NCBI GenBank assembly: GCA_013816585.1
Contig: JACDEE010000006.1
Coordinates: forward strand, 1 to 64,000
From: Sphingosinicella sp.
GTDB taxonomy: Bacteria; Pseudomonadota; Alphaproteobacteria; Sphingomonadales; Sphingomonadaceae
Direction of reading: 5' to 3'
Length of the DNA stretch: 64,000 nt
The notes under the pieces are model-generated. The model was given only the letters and a program-made list of their open reading frames with translations, was not told the DNA's origin and made no database searches. Each line of letters begins with the position of its first letter. The first letter of the stretch is position 1. The translations under genes were made by a program, and so were the position numbers. Below are positions 7,971-16,696 of this stretch, piece after piece.

Positions 7971-8750
7971 TCATTGGTCGAGCGGCATGATATCGACGCT
8001 GTCTCGGAAGCCGTAGGCGACTCCCGTTTCGTAGCGCGGTTCGGCGAGCAGCTCGGCGACTTGCCGCCCGATCTGCGACGGCAGGAGATGCGAATCGTAG
8101 CGCTTGAGAACATATTCGTCGACGCCGAGCCCCTCGACCTGCGCACAGGTGGCGGCGACAGACCGGCCGAGCTCGGTTCCGGCAATCAACTGACTTGGCA
8201 CCAGCACCTGGAAGCTGATCGCCAGCTTGCGGCCGCGCGAGACAGCATTCGCTTGATGCGCCATGAACCAAATCATCCGCTTCGCGCCGATGTAACCGCC
8301 TGACATGCTCAAGTTGCTGGGATCGATCGCGGGATGGCTCATCACCATTGCTGCGCCACTCGACATGATGGGGGCGCGCGCGCCGGGCCGCATCGGTGTT
8401 CTGAGGGCCGCCTGCACGCCGATCAGCGTCGCCTTCACGTCGGTGTTCCATACCGCCGAGAAACCGGCCCAGTCTTGCTGGTCTATTTCCGCAATCGGGG
8501 CACGTGCGCCAGCATTGAGGATCAGCACGTCCGGATCGATATCAGCAACGATGCGATTGATCAGCTCGGCATCGGTCGCGTCGCCGGCGATGGTCCGGGC
8601 GCCGGCGTCACGAGCAGCGCCGAACTTTGTGTCGTTGCGAGCGATTGCGGTAACATCGGCCCCACGTTCGGCCAACGCCTCGACCATCGCGAGACCTAGG
8701 CCGGCGCTGCCGCCGGTGACGATGACGCGGGAATTTGCAAGATCGGGCAT
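7971..8750 (-). CDS. SDR family NAD(P)-dependent oxidoreductase
   Basis: 259 residues. The nucleotide-binding motif is TGGSAGLG (Gly13, Gly17, Gly19), followed by NAG (79-81). The active-site Tyr153 and Lys157 are in YIGAK, and Ser131 is the likely third residue. A classical soluble short-chain dehydrogenase/reductase; the substrate cannot be told. It sits 10 bases upstream of the sigma factor gene and 14 bases downstream of the monooxygenase-fold gene, so it is cotranscribed. Confidence 0.9.
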   Translation of the reverse strand: MPDLANSRVIVTGGSAGLGLAMVEALAERGADVTAIARNDTKFGAARDAGARTIAGDATDAELINRIVADIDPDVLILNAGARAPIAEIDQQDWAGFSAVWNTDVKATLIGVQAALRTPMRPGARAPIMSSGAAMVMSHPAIDPSNLSMSGGYIGAKRMIWFMAHQANAVSRGRKLAISFQVLVPSQLIAGTELGRSVAATCAQVEGLGVDEYVLKRYDSHLLPSQIGRQVAELLAEPRYETGVAYGFRDSVDIMPLDQ

Positions 8751-8764
8751 GGCTTGTCTCCCGC

Positions 8765-9085
8765 TCAGGCCTGACGCGCATGGGCTACGGCGCCCACGAC
8801 CGAATCGAACGCGGCAAGCGCCGCGATCTTGGGAAAGTAGGCCATCATGCGCGGGTCGGTTTGCATCGCGCTGACCGCCGCCGGATCACGCCATTTCGAG
8901 ATGATGACCACGTGCGAACCGTCCCGGGCGGCGACCAGGTTGGTGGAGGTCCATCCGTCCAGCGTCGTGATCACGGTGTCGATGTTCTGGCGCAGCAGAT
9001 CGACGAGCGTCGCTTGATCCGTTGGGTCACAGGTGAGCACGTTAACGAGGGTAGTCGCGGCCGAATCGCAGATAATGGCGTTCAT
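8765..9085 (-). CDS. Antibiotic biosynthesis monooxygenase (ABM) domain protein
   Basis: 106 residues from the ATG at 9085, preceded by AAGGAGA; the longer frame to 9166 has no such site. The ferredoxin-like ABM fold is suggested by the pattern VNVLTCDPTDQATLVDLLRQ, then GWTSTNLVAARDGSHVVIISKW. Such proteins act on quinones or hydroxylated aromatics, or have unknown small-molecule roles. It is the first gene of the operon that ends with the SnoaL-type sigma factor, so it may be part of its regulon. Confidence 0.8.
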   Translation of the reverse strand: MNAIICDSAATTLVNVLTCDPTDQATLVDLLRQNIDTVITTLDGWTSTNLVAARDGSHVVIISKWRDPAAVSAMQTDPRMMAYFPKIAALAAFDSVVGAVAHARQA

Positions 9086-9361
9086 TTGGCTTCTCCTTGG
9101 GAAGGCCGGAAGTGACCTCGCTTTCAGAGAGACGGCTCGTGGGGTCCAAACGGATCGGCATCGCAAAAATATTTCGCCCTTGCAGACACTGCCTTGAACC
9201 GGCGATGCGGCGGTCTGCTGCGAATCGCTATGCTCAGGCCAGCCGGCCAGCTTTAAATATTTATGAGGGAATGGCCGCGCAGCGCACGATGATGATCAGC
9301 CGAGCAAGGCCGCGAGGAGGGAAAATATTCTCTCTCCTCCATTTTTAAATATAGGCTGCTA
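9086..9361. other. Intergenic region with divergent promoters
   Basis: About 276 bases between the reverse sigma-factor operon and the motif before the flavin monooxygenase. It holds AT-rich patches (TTTAAATATTTATGAG near 9252 and TTTTTAAATATAGG near 9343) that would suit promoters. No small gene with a ribosome site is seen. Confidence 0.4.
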
Positions 9362-9381
9362 GGGGCTTGCTTCAAGACCCC
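9362..9381. promoter_or_regulatory. Inverted-repeat element resembling the rifamycin-associated element (RAE)
   Basis: GGGGCTTGCTTCAAGACCCC is an imperfect inverted repeat (GGGGCTTG against CAAG-A-CCCC). It ends 49 bases before the flavin monooxygenase ATG. Against the actinomycete RAE consensus as I remember it (GGGGCTTGCGGCAAGGCCCC) it matches at 17 of 20 positions. RAE is known upstream of rifamycin-inactivating and tolerance genes. The downstream gene here belongs to the same enzyme class as the rifamycin monooxygenase Rox. The motif is seen; the link to rifamycin is inference. Confidence 0.65.
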
Positions 9382-9430
9382 GCACCCCCCTTAAAAGCTT
9401 TGCCTCTTCAATCACGAATGGGAGGCGCGA

Positions 9431-10942
9431 ATGTCTGGATTGCCAAATAACGACCATCAAGTGGTGATCGCCGGGGGAGGTCCCACCGGGTTGATGCTGG
9501 CGGGAGAATTGGCGCTGGCGGGCATCGACGTCGCGATTGTGGAGCGGCGCGCCGACCAAAGCCTGGCTGGTTCTCGCGCCGGCGGCTTGAGCGCACGCAC
9601 CATCGAAATATTGGATCAGCGCGGTATCGCAGATCGGTTCCTTGCCGAGGGCCAAAAGGCGCAGGTCGCGGGCTTCGGTACAACGCGTCTGGATATCAGC
9701 GATTTTCCCACGCGCCATCCTTACGGCCTGGGTCTGTGGCAGAACCATATCGAACGAATATTGGCCGCCTGGGTCGAGCAATTGCCCATTACCTTCTATC
9801 GCCGCGAGGAGGTGACAGGGCTGGCGCAGGACGAAGAGGGCGTCGACGTCGCCCTCGGCAACGGACGAGCATTAAGGGCCGATTATCTGGTCGGGTGTGA
9901 CGGCGGACGTAGCCTCGTTCGCAAGGCCGCTGGCATCGACTTTCCCGGATGGGATGCGACGACAAGCAGCCTGCTCGCCCAGGTGGAATTTGATGAAATA
10001 CCCGAATTGGGCATCCATCGCGGCCCCCAGGGCCTCTATTCGTTCGGGCGGCTCGAATATGAGATAAGCGACGGCGAAATCATCTACAAAAATGAAGGGC
10101 CGGTGGGGGTGATGGTGACCGAAAGGCAGGTCGGCCACGGCGAGCCCACGCTGAAGGATCTGAGCGACGAACTGATCGCCATGTGCGGAACGGACTATGG
10201 GGTCCGCGATCCGATCTGGATATCAAGGTTCAGCGATGTGTCGCGCCAGGCGGAATCCTATCGCAAGGGCCGCGTTCTGCTGGCGGGCGATGCCGCCCAC
10301 ATCCACTCCCCCGTGGGCGGCCAGGGCCTCAACACCGGCGTGCAGGATGCGGTGAATCTCGGATGGAAGATCGCCCAGCGGGTGAGAGGCATTTCGCCCG
10401 ACGCGTTGCTCGACACCTATCATGATGAACGCCATCCGGTAGGCGCCCGGTTGCTTCGCAACACGATGGCGATGGCCGCGCTCCACCGCGAGGATGATCG
10501 TATAAAAGCTCTAGGCGGAATCATCGCGGAGCTGCTTGCCATGGAAGAGCCGTACAAGCGCTTCGCCGCGATGATGACAGGCCTCGATATTCATTACGAC
10601 CTTGGCGAGGGCCATCCGCTGCTCGGCCGCCGTATGCCCGATCTTGACCTCATCACGGACACAGGACCCTTGCGCGTTTTCACGTTGCTCCATGACGCCA
10701 GGCCGGTCTTGCTCAACCTCGGGGAGCCAAGCGGCTTCGGCATCGCGCCATGGGCGGACAGGGTCCGGCTGGTGCACGCCCGATATGAAGGTCCGTGGGA
10801 GCTTCCCGCGATCGGTGCGGTCAGCGCCCCCTCCGCGGTCCTCATCCGTCCCGACGGCCATGTCGCCTGGGTGGGCGAGCAGACGGATTCCGGGTTGGAG
10901 CAGGCCTTGGCAAAGTGGTTCGGACCACGGACGGCGGCTTAG
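9431..10942 (+). CDS. FAD-dependent class A aromatic monooxygenase, rifamycin monooxygenase (Rox)-like
   Basis: 503 residues. The Rossmann motif GGGPTG lies at 15-20, the DG motif in LVGCDGGRSLVRK (about 158-168) and the second FAD motif GDAAH at 286-290, followed by SPVGGQGLNTGVQDAVNLGWK. The C-terminal thioredoxin-like domain (about 400-500) is kept. This is the PHBH/RdmE/Rox group, which hydroxylates polyketide or aromatic substrates with NAD(P)H and O2. The ribosome site GGGAGG lies just before ATG 9431. The RAE-like repeat upstream favours a rifamycin-type inducer, but an anthracycline-like or other aromatic substrate is equally possible from sequence alone. Confidence 0.88.
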   Translation: MSGLPNNDHQVVIAGGGPTGLMLAGELALAGIDVAIVERRADQSLAGSRAGGLSARTIEILDQRGIADRFLAEGQKAQVAGFGTTRLDISDFPTRHPYGLGLWQNHIERILAAWVEQLPITFYRREEVTGLAQDEEGVDVALGNGRALRADYLVGCDGGRSLVRKAAGIDFPGWDATTSSLLAQVEFDEIPELGIHRGPQGLYSFGRLEYEISDGEIIYKNEGPVGVMVTERQVGHGEPTLKDLSDELIAMCGTDYGVRDPIWISRFSDVSRQAESYRKGRVLLAGDAAHIHSPVGGQGLNTGVQDAVNLGWKIAQRVRGISPDALLDTYHDERHPVGARLLRNTMAMAALHREDDRIKALGGIIAELLAMEEPYKRFAAMMTGLDIHYDLGEGHPLLGRRMPDLDLITDTGPLRVFTLLHDARPVLLNLGEPSGFGIAPWADRVRLVHARYEGPWELPAIGAVSAPSAVLIRPDGHVAWVGEQTDSGLEQALAKWFGPRTAA

Positions 10943-10998
10943 CGCGGCTTTAGAATTCCAGGCCGCCGGAGCTATCCGAGTTAAAGGGAGATCGGCCC

Positions 10999-11433
10999 AT
11001 GTATGTAAGTCAAGAAACCGCTGACCAGACGGACGAAAGGCTGCGGGCGGTGATCGCGGCTTCAGACCTGGTCTGGTATGAAAGCGCTTACGCATTCGAG
11101 GAACGTGCGGTCGATCGGTTTCCGCTCGCGGATATTGTAGATGCTCTTGCCTTTGTGCGCGACGAGCAGGTTTGGAGCGTCCTGAAGCCCGCCGGCCCAA
11201 ATGCCGCCGAGACTTTCGGCCTGTTCGCTTTCCATTTTCCCGACGGGATGGACAATAGCGGCTTCGTCGGCTGGCTCGCATCCACGATGAAGCAGCAATT
11301 GGGAACGGGCGTGTTTGTCGTCTGCGGTCAGAATAGGCAGCGCGGCGGCATTTTCGATTATTGGGGCGTGCCGATCGACTTGAAGGAAGAAGCTGCCGAG
11401 GTGCTGGACCGGCTTCGCGCGCAGACCGCCTGA
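10999..11433 (+). CDS. Conserved hypothetical protein, possibly DUF6196
   Basis: 144 residues, soluble, no signal peptide. Distinctive blocks are YAFEERAVDRFP, FHFPDGMDNSGFVGWLAS and GVFVVCGQNRQRGGIFDYWG. I recall a family of this pattern (DUF6196) but cannot confirm it. It follows the flavin monooxygenase by 56 bases with AAAGGGAGA before the ATG, so it is probably cotranscribed with it. No function is known. Confidence 0.7.
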   Translation: MYVSQETADQTDERLRAVIAASDLVWYESAYAFEERAVDRFPLADIVDALAFVRDEQVWSVLKPAGPNAAETFGLFAFHFPDGMDNSGFVGWLASTMKQQLGTGVFVVCGQNRQRGGIFDYWGVPIDLKEEAAEVLDRLRAQTA

Positions 11434-11494
11434 CGCACAATGCCGAGGCTATGGATTGGCCGACGCTGTGGGCGCAATCTTGATCAGCCTCGCG

Positions 11495-11926
11495 TCAGGG
11501 CGTGCAAGGCCGTCCGCCATTGTCGAATACCCCTTCGTCGCTGACGATCAATCCATCGCGGACCGTGAAGAAATTCATGATGGTAAGGTCGAAGCTGCGG
11601 CCCGGCAGGCGGCTCCGAACCACGAACCGGACGGCGACGCGGTCGCCCTGAACGACATATTCCTGAACATCGGCAATCACGTCCGGAATCGCTTCGAATA
11701 TCCTTTTATAGGTGCGTTTTACGTCCGAGCGTCCATGACGCGGCGCGCAAAAATCAGAAGCCGAGATTATGGCGTCGGTAGAATAGAAAGCCGCGACATC
11801 TTCTATCGAGTGGCGATTGACCGCGTCGAACTTGGCCTCGACGACAGAATGAGGAGATCTGGCCACCTGGCCGGCGGGCGATTGCCCGGAACTTGTCATC
11901 ACGAAGATCAGAGCCAAGCTGAACAT
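11495..11926 (-). CDS. Exported SnoaL/NTF2-like protein
   Basis: 143 residues. A short hydrophobic N-terminus (MFSLALIFVMTSSGQSPAGQ) looks like a signal peptide. The rest is a SnoaL-like alpha+beta barrel pattern: VVEAKFDAVNRHSIEDVAAFYSTDAII, then DVQEYVVQGDRVAVRFVVRS and MNFFTVRDGLIVSDEGVFDN. These proteins are polyketide cyclases, hydratases or ligand binders; which one cannot be told. It stands alone on the reverse strand between the convergent monooxygenase unit and the sulfatase gene. The 5' region has a short CATATGATATG inverted repeat near 11961. Confidence 0.75.
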   Translation of the reverse strand: MFSLALIFVMTSSGQSPAGQVARSPHSVVEAKFDAVNRHSIEDVAAFYSTDAIISASDFCAPRHGRSDVKRTYKRIFEAIPDVIADVQEYVVQGDRVAVRFVVRSRLPGRSFDLTIMNFFTVRDGLIVSDEGVFDNGGRPCTP

Positions 11927-12013
11927 TTTTTGGGTCCCCTCAAAGGTGAGAGAACAATACCATATGATATGTTAGAATGCACCTGCTACCGCCCTGGACG
12001 AGCGGCCTCTATC

Positions 12014-13441
12014 TCAATCGACAGAGCGGGTGGACGCCGGAGTTTCGCCAGCAGGATCCGCTTCCCCGAAGCCGGGGCGAGCAGCGGAGCCGCGCTGTGC
12101 CTTATGGCGAAGGAGGAACCAATCGACCTTGTTCAGAGCGAACTTGTCCTTGGCGGTCCGTTCCCAAAGCGGTGTGTGATGATCACCGACAACCAGGATG
12201 TCGGTCGGAGGCAGGTTCGGGTCCGAAGCGATCGATGCGACTTCGTCCATGACGTCGGCCCAATATTCGCCGAGCTGGCATACCGTTCGATTATCGATGC
12301 GCGGCTGAGATCCCGTGCAGGCGAATTGCCCATTCTTTTTGGGGACGAACGGGACGTGGGAATTAAGAGTCAGCCAGTAGACCATTTTCGGTTTGTCGGA
12401 GGGCGTTAGCATTTCCCGCTTCACCACCGAACCAAGTTCCTTGTCGCAAAGGCCGCTGAACACGCTTCCGCATCGCGAAGGCACCATATTGCCTCGGTCC
12501 CGCTCGATGTCGGCGGCGAAATGCATCCGATTGAATCCGATATTGGGATACCATTGGCCCCGGCTGAACATCGTTGCCGAAAAGCCGTGATAAGAGATGG
12601 TTTCATATCCCCGGGCAGCCAGACGGCGCGGAAGGCAATCATGCTTCCGCTTGCCGAGGTAATCCTGATAATCACCCCACCGTCCGCAAAGTTCGCGCGA
12701 TTCCGCGCCCGTCGTCGATCCGAAATATCTGGACGTCCCGCTTTCGAAGGAAAAGGGAGAGGTTTCGGTTACCTTCTTGAGCGGATCGGCGAGCTGCGCA
12801 CGATCGGCAGGTTCGGCGAATGCGCCCATCCCTTCGACCATGACGATCAGCAGATTATTGCCCCTGCCGGCGATGGCGGGTGCGTTAAAACCGCTCTTCG
12901 ATAGCGCGCTTTCGAACGGAAGGCCGTCGACCTTGCCTTCGATGTAGGGAAAGTTCACCTGCCAGTCGATCAGCACGAACAATCCAGCGATAAGAGTGGC
13001 AAGGCTGGGCGAAGCCGCCCGAAGCATTTCCCGCTGCCGGTTCACGAGGCCCGCGGCGAGCAGCGCCGTGGCCATCACCACGGCGATGACGAGCAGGTAG
13101 AAAGCGGAGGCGCCAATATCGAGCGACGCCATGTAGCGGATCGAATGGAGCGCGGTCCCGAGGGGCAAGTGGAAAGCCGTCATGATGATCAGGCCCAGAT
13201 CGATTAAAGCTGCCATCAGGAATAAGGGATAAGCCGCCCAGCGTGGCAGCCGCAGCGAAACGAGCCCGGCCATCAGATATAGCAAGGGCGCGAGCATTCG
13301 CTCGGCGATGTAAAAAGGCATGACGAGAAGGAACAGGATATTAGGCAGCACGCCGATAACAAGGGCAAGGCGCAAAGCATCGCGGCTGAACGGCCTGAAC
13401 GACGCCTTCGGCTCCCGCGTGATGATCGTCCTGCTTGCCAT
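12014..13441 (-). CDS. Membrane-anchored LTA-synthase/phosphoethanolamine-transferase-like sulfatase-fold protein
   Basis: 475 residues. Four to five membrane helices in the first ~170 residues are followed by a periplasmic alkaline-phosphatase-superfamily domain. The nucleophile region GSTTGAESRELCG fits the catalytic Thr of LtaS/EptA-type enzymes, and the metal-site motif VVGDHHTPLW is present. The family transfers phosphoglycerol or phosphoethanolamine to envelope glycans or lipid A. The C-terminal tail (RGSAARPGFGEADPAG) is low in complexity. It is divergent from panB with an 80-base shared promoter region. Confidence 0.82.
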   Translation of the reverse strand: MASRTIITREPKASFRPFSRDALRLALVIGVLPNILFLLVMPFYIAERMLAPLLYLMAGLVSLRLPRWAAYPLFLMAALIDLGLIIMTAFHLPLGTALHSIRYMASLDIGASAFYLLVIAVVMATALLAAGLVNRQREMLRAASPSLATLIAGLFVLIDWQVNFPYIEGKVDGLPFESALSKSGFNAPAIAGRGNNLLIVMVEGMGAFAEPADRAQLADPLKKVTETSPFSFESGTSRYFGSTTGAESRELCGRWGDYQDYLGKRKHDCLPRRLAARGYETISYHGFSATMFSRGQWYPNIGFNRMHFAADIERDRGNMVPSRCGSVFSGLCDKELGSVVKREMLTPSDKPKMVYWLTLNSHVPFVPKKNGQFACTGSQPRIDNRTVCQLGEYWADVMDEVASIASDPNLPPTDILVVGDHHTPLWERTAKDKFALNKVDWFLLRHKAQRGSAARPGFGEADPAGETPASTRSVD

Positions 13442-13524
13442 CCAAATTCACTAGCCTAAATTTCTTAATGTTGCGTCACGACGCTTTGCTGGCGAAACCG
13501 CCTGGCGGGCGCTAGAAGGCGGAA

Positions 13525-14385
13525 ATGTCCACGACCCACACGCTCGACACATCCACTAGCCGCGCCCATCCGGTGCCATCGCCGATGAAGCGGCTGACGG
13601 TCCCCAAGATCCAGGCGATGAAGGGCGGCGATCCGATCGTGATGCTGACCGCCTACAGCGCCCGCATGGCGCAATTGCTCGATCCGCATTGTGAAATATT
13701 GCTGGTCGGCGACAGCCTTGGACAGGTCATCTATGGATTGCCCTCGACCGTACCGGTGACGATCGAAATGATGTGCGCCCACGGTGCGGCGGTCGTTCGC
13801 GGATCCTATCATTCGGTGGTGGCGATCGACATGCCGTTCGGGTCCTATGAGGCGAGCCCGGCGCAGGCATTCGAAAATGCGGCGCGAATACTCAAGGAAA
13901 CCGGTGCGGCGGCGGTCAAGCTTGAGGGCGGGGAGGCGATGGCCGAAACGGTTACGTTCCTGACCCGGCGCGGCATTCCGGTCATCGGCCATGTTGGCCT
14001 CACCCCCCAGGCGGTGAATGCGCTTGGCGGCTATGGCGCCAGGGGGCGGAACGAGGCCGAGGCGAAGAAGATCGTTGCGGACGCCAAGACGGTGGCTGAA
14101 GCGGGCTGCTTCGCCATGGTGCTGGAAGGCGTGATGGAGGAAATCGCCAACGAGATTACCCGCAACATAGCCTGTCCGACGATCGGCATCGGCGCGTCGG
14201 TCCATTGCGACGGCCAGGTATTGGTGACCGAAGATATGCTGGGCATGTTCGAACGAACGGCGAAGTTCGTGAAGCGTTACGACGACCTGGCGGTTCGCAT
14301 CGACCAGGCCGCCTCTACCTACGCGGCAGAGGTGCGATCGCGCAGCTTTCCGACCGACGACCAGATTTACCGCGCCGGCAAGTGA
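13525..14385 (+). CDS. panB: 3-methyl-2-oxobutanoate hydroxymethyltransferase
   Basis: Adds a hydroxymethyl group from methylene-tetrahydrofolate to 2-oxoisovalerate to make ketopantoate, the first step of pantothenate and CoA synthesis. 286 residues against about 264 in E. coli; the extra part is an N-terminal tail before [14 protein letters not shown], so translation could instead start at the internal ATG (13588). Family motifs are present: [32 protein letters not shown] and [14 protein letters not shown]. It stands alone among non-pathway genes. Confidence 0.96.
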   Translation: MSTTHTLDTSTSRAHPVPSPMKRLTVPKIQAMKGGDPIVMLTAYSARMAQLLDPHCEILLVGDSLGQVIYGLPSTVPVTIEMMCAHGAAVVRGSYHSVVAIDMPFGSYEASPAQAFENAARILKETGAAAVKLEGGEAMAETVTFLTRRGIPVIGHVGLTPQAVNALGGYGARGRNEAEAKKIVADAKTVAEAGCFAMVLEGVMEEIANEITRNIACPTIGIGASVHCDGQVLVTEDMLGMFERTAKFVKRYDDLAVRIDQAASTYAAEVRSRSFPTDDQIYRAGK

Positions 14386-14544
14386 AGGGACTTTCGTTTG
14401 TCCTGCCCAGCCGGTAGAGGTTCCACCACGTCTGTTTCCGCCGCCAATCCCCCGTTCATCTTCGATGCTGTTTGAAGGCGCGAAGCTGGTTGAAGGGAAA
14501 GGCGGAGCCGGGAATAACGGCCGCGCTTACTTTGGAGATTTTTC

Positions 14545-15273
14545 TTGGCGTTAAAGCCCGCTGATAACGAGACCTTCTATCGCGAGGTCGATGAAGAGCT
14601 GAGGCGCGAGCGCCTGAGCGGATGGTGGCAACGCTACGGCATTGCCGCGATCGTCGGAATCCTGGTCCTGTTCGCCGTGATCGGCGGAGCGATCTGGTGG
14701 AACAACCAGCAGCGGCAGCAGGCCGGCGAGCGAGGTGAGCAGCTGGCGCAGATCTTCAAGGATATCCAGGCCGGCAAGACCCAGGGGCTCGACACCCGGC
14801 TCGATCAGCTCGCCAATGAAGGCTCGCCGGGCTATCGCGCCGCGGCCCTCCTTACCAAGGCCGATCTCGCGATCCAGGCCGGCAATGATACGGCGGCCAT
14901 CGCTGGTTTCAAGTCCGTGGCCGACGATGGCGATATTCCCGAACCTTATCGCAACCTGGCGCTGATCCGGCAGACCGCGATTGAATATGACAAGATCGCG
15001 CCCGGCGAGGTCATTCGCCGCCTGCAGCCGCTCGCGCAGCCGGGAAATCCCTGGTTCGGAAGTGCCGGCGAGATGGTGGCCGGGGCCTATCTGAAGCAAA
15101 ATCAGCCGCAGCGGGCGGCCCCTATTTTCGCCGCAATGGCAAAGGATGAATCGATCCCACAGACGCTGCGTACCCGCGCAATCCAGATGGCGGGCGCTCT
15201 CGGGGTCGATGCAGTAACAGAAGCGCCGGCCTCCAGCGGAGCCGCCGGCGCAGCGAAGGAAGCTACCCCATGA
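14545..15273 (+). CDS. Membrane-anchored TPR protein of the YfgM type
   Basis: 242 residues starting at TTG (14545) with TGGAGA upstream. One transmembrane helix (about 29-50, IAAIVGILVLFAVIGGAIWW) is followed by a periplasmic TPR-like region (YRAAALLTKADLAIQAGNDTAA). This matches the DUF2133/YfgM family, which works with periplasmic chaperones and sits next to bamB in many proteobacteria. The last four bases (ATGA) overlap the start of the BamB-like gene, so the two are translationally coupled. The tail is Ala-rich. Confidence 0.85.
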   Translation: MALKPADNETFYREVDEELRRERLSGWWQRYGIAAIVGILVLFAVIGGAIWWNNQQRQQAGERGEQLAQIFKDIQAGKTQGLDTRLDQLANEGSPGYRAAALLTKADLAIQAGNDTAAIAGFKSVADDGDIPEPYRNLALIRQTAIEYDKIAPGEVIRRLQPLAQPGNPWFGSAGEMVAGAYLKQNQPQRAAPIFAAMAKDESIPQTLRTRAIQMAGALGVDAVTEAPASSGAAGAAKEATP

Positions 15274-16631
15274 AGCGTATGATTTTAGCCTTGTCCGTTC
15301 TCAGCCTGCTGGGTGGCTGCGGCATCTTCAAAGGCAAGGACAAGCCCACTACACCGACCATCGGTCAACGTATTGCGGTGCTGGCAGCCGAGACGAGCAT
15401 CGAAGTTGATCCGGCGCTCGCCGAGATTGCGGTAACGCTTCCCGAAATCACGACCAATGACGCATGGGCACAGCCTGGCGGCAATGCGGCCAAGTCGATG
15501 GGGCATCTGGCGCTGGGCAGTGCGCTTGGTTCCGCCTGGTCGGCCGATGCGGGGGTGGGCAGCAGCCCGCGTGCGCGGCTGGCCGCCGCGCCCGTCGTCG
15601 CCGGTAACCGCCTGTATGTCGTCGATACCACGGCGACCCTCCGCGCCTTCGACGCGACCACCGGTGCGAAGATATGGGAATCGCCGGTCGGCGATCCCAA
15701 GGATCTTCGCGGCGGCAAAAGCTTCTGGACGGGTGAATGGACCGGAAATGCCGGCCTTTTGTACGGCGGCGGCGTAAGTTTCGACAATGGTCGCCTTTAC
15801 GCGACCAACGGGCTCGGCGACACGGTGGCGTTCGATGCCAATACCGGCGCACAGCTTTGGCGGGTACGTCCGGGTGGACCGTTGCGGGGCGCCCCGACCA
15901 TCGCCAACGACAATGTCTATGTGGTGAGCCAGGACAATCAGATGTTCGCGCTCAACCCGGCCGACGGCAGCCTCCGCTGGACCGGCATCGGCACGCTGGA
16001 ACTCGCGGGCGTGTTCGGCTCCGCCACCCCCGCTGCCGCGCAAGGCACGATCGTGGCCGGTTTCTCATCCGGGGAGCTGAACGCCTATCGTTACGAGAAT
16101 GGCCGCATCCTCTGGCAGGATGCGCTCGCGCGGACCAGCATCTCCACCGCGGTGGGATCGCTTTCGGATATCGACGCGAACCCCGTGATCGATCAGGGCC
16201 GCGTCTATGCGATCGGCCAGGGCGGACGCATGGTCGCAATGGAGCTGACCACCGGCCAGCGTATCTGGGAAATCAACGCGGCGGGTATTTCGACGCCCTG
16301 GGTGGCCGGCGAATGGATTTTCGTCGTAACCGACCAGGCGCAGCTTTTCGCCATCGCTCGTGCCACCGGCAAGGTGCGCTGGATGACCCAGCTTCCGCGC
16401 TATGAGAATGAGAAGAAGAAAAGCGGCCCGATCAGCTGGGTTGGTCCGGTATTGGCCGGCAATCGCCTGATCCTCGGCAATTCGAAGGGCCATCTGGTCA
16501 ATGTCTCGCCCTTCGACGGCGCCGTTCAGTCGACGGTGAACACCAAGAATCCGATCTCGCTGCCGCCGCTCGTCGCCAACGGGACGCTCTACATCCTCAG
16601 CAATACCGGGCGGTTGACCGCCTGGCGATGA
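15270..16631 (+). CDS. bamB: PQQ-repeat beta-propeller lipoprotein, BamB-like outer membrane assembly factor
   Basis: 453 residues. The lipobox LLGGC places the lipid-modified Cys at 17. The body is a run of beta-propeller blades with the pattern LRAFDATTGAKIWE, VAFDANTGAQLWRV, MFALNPADGSLRW and VAMELTTGQRIWE. In E. coli BamB scaffolds the BAM complex that inserts beta-barrel proteins into the outer membrane. The neighbours (YfgM-like gene before, der after) are the classic yfgM-bamB-der order, which supports the name. It is somewhat longer than E. coli BamB (392). Confidence 0.88.
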   Translation: MKRMILALSVLSLLGGCGIFKGKDKPTTPTIGQRIAVLAAETSIEVDPALAEIAVTLPEITTNDAWAQPGGNAAKSMGHLALGSALGSAWSADAGVGSSPRARLAAAPVVAGNRLYVVDTTATLRAFDATTGAKIWESPVGDPKDLRGGKSFWTGEWTGNAGLLYGGGVSFDNGRLYATNGLGDTVAFDANTGAQLWRVRPGGPLRGAPTIANDNVYVVSQDNQMFALNPADGSLRWTGIGTLELAGVFGSATPAAAQGTIVAGFSSGELNAYRYENGRILWQDALARTSISTAVGSLSDIDANPVIDQGRVYAIGQGGRMVAMELTTGQRIWEINAAGISTPWVAGEWIFVVTDQAQLFAIARATGKVRWMTQLPRYENEKKKSGPISWVGPVLAGNRLILGNSKGHLVNVSPFDGAVQSTVNTKNPISLPPLVANGTLYILSNTGRLTAWR

Positions 16632-16696
16632 TTGCTTTTCGTCCGATAGGGCGCTTGTGGTTGACCCTCGGGCGCTGAGGGGGCAGGGCGCGTGCC

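Noticed and set aside
9097-9348. 83-codon open frame before the flavin monooxygenase
   Set aside because: No ribosome site and Arg-rich unconserved-looking translation; the stretch is better read as a promoter region.
16640-16690. Terminator between bamB and der
   Set aside because: Only a five-base stem (CCCTC/GAGGG) and no T-run, and the genes are in the known cotranscribed order.
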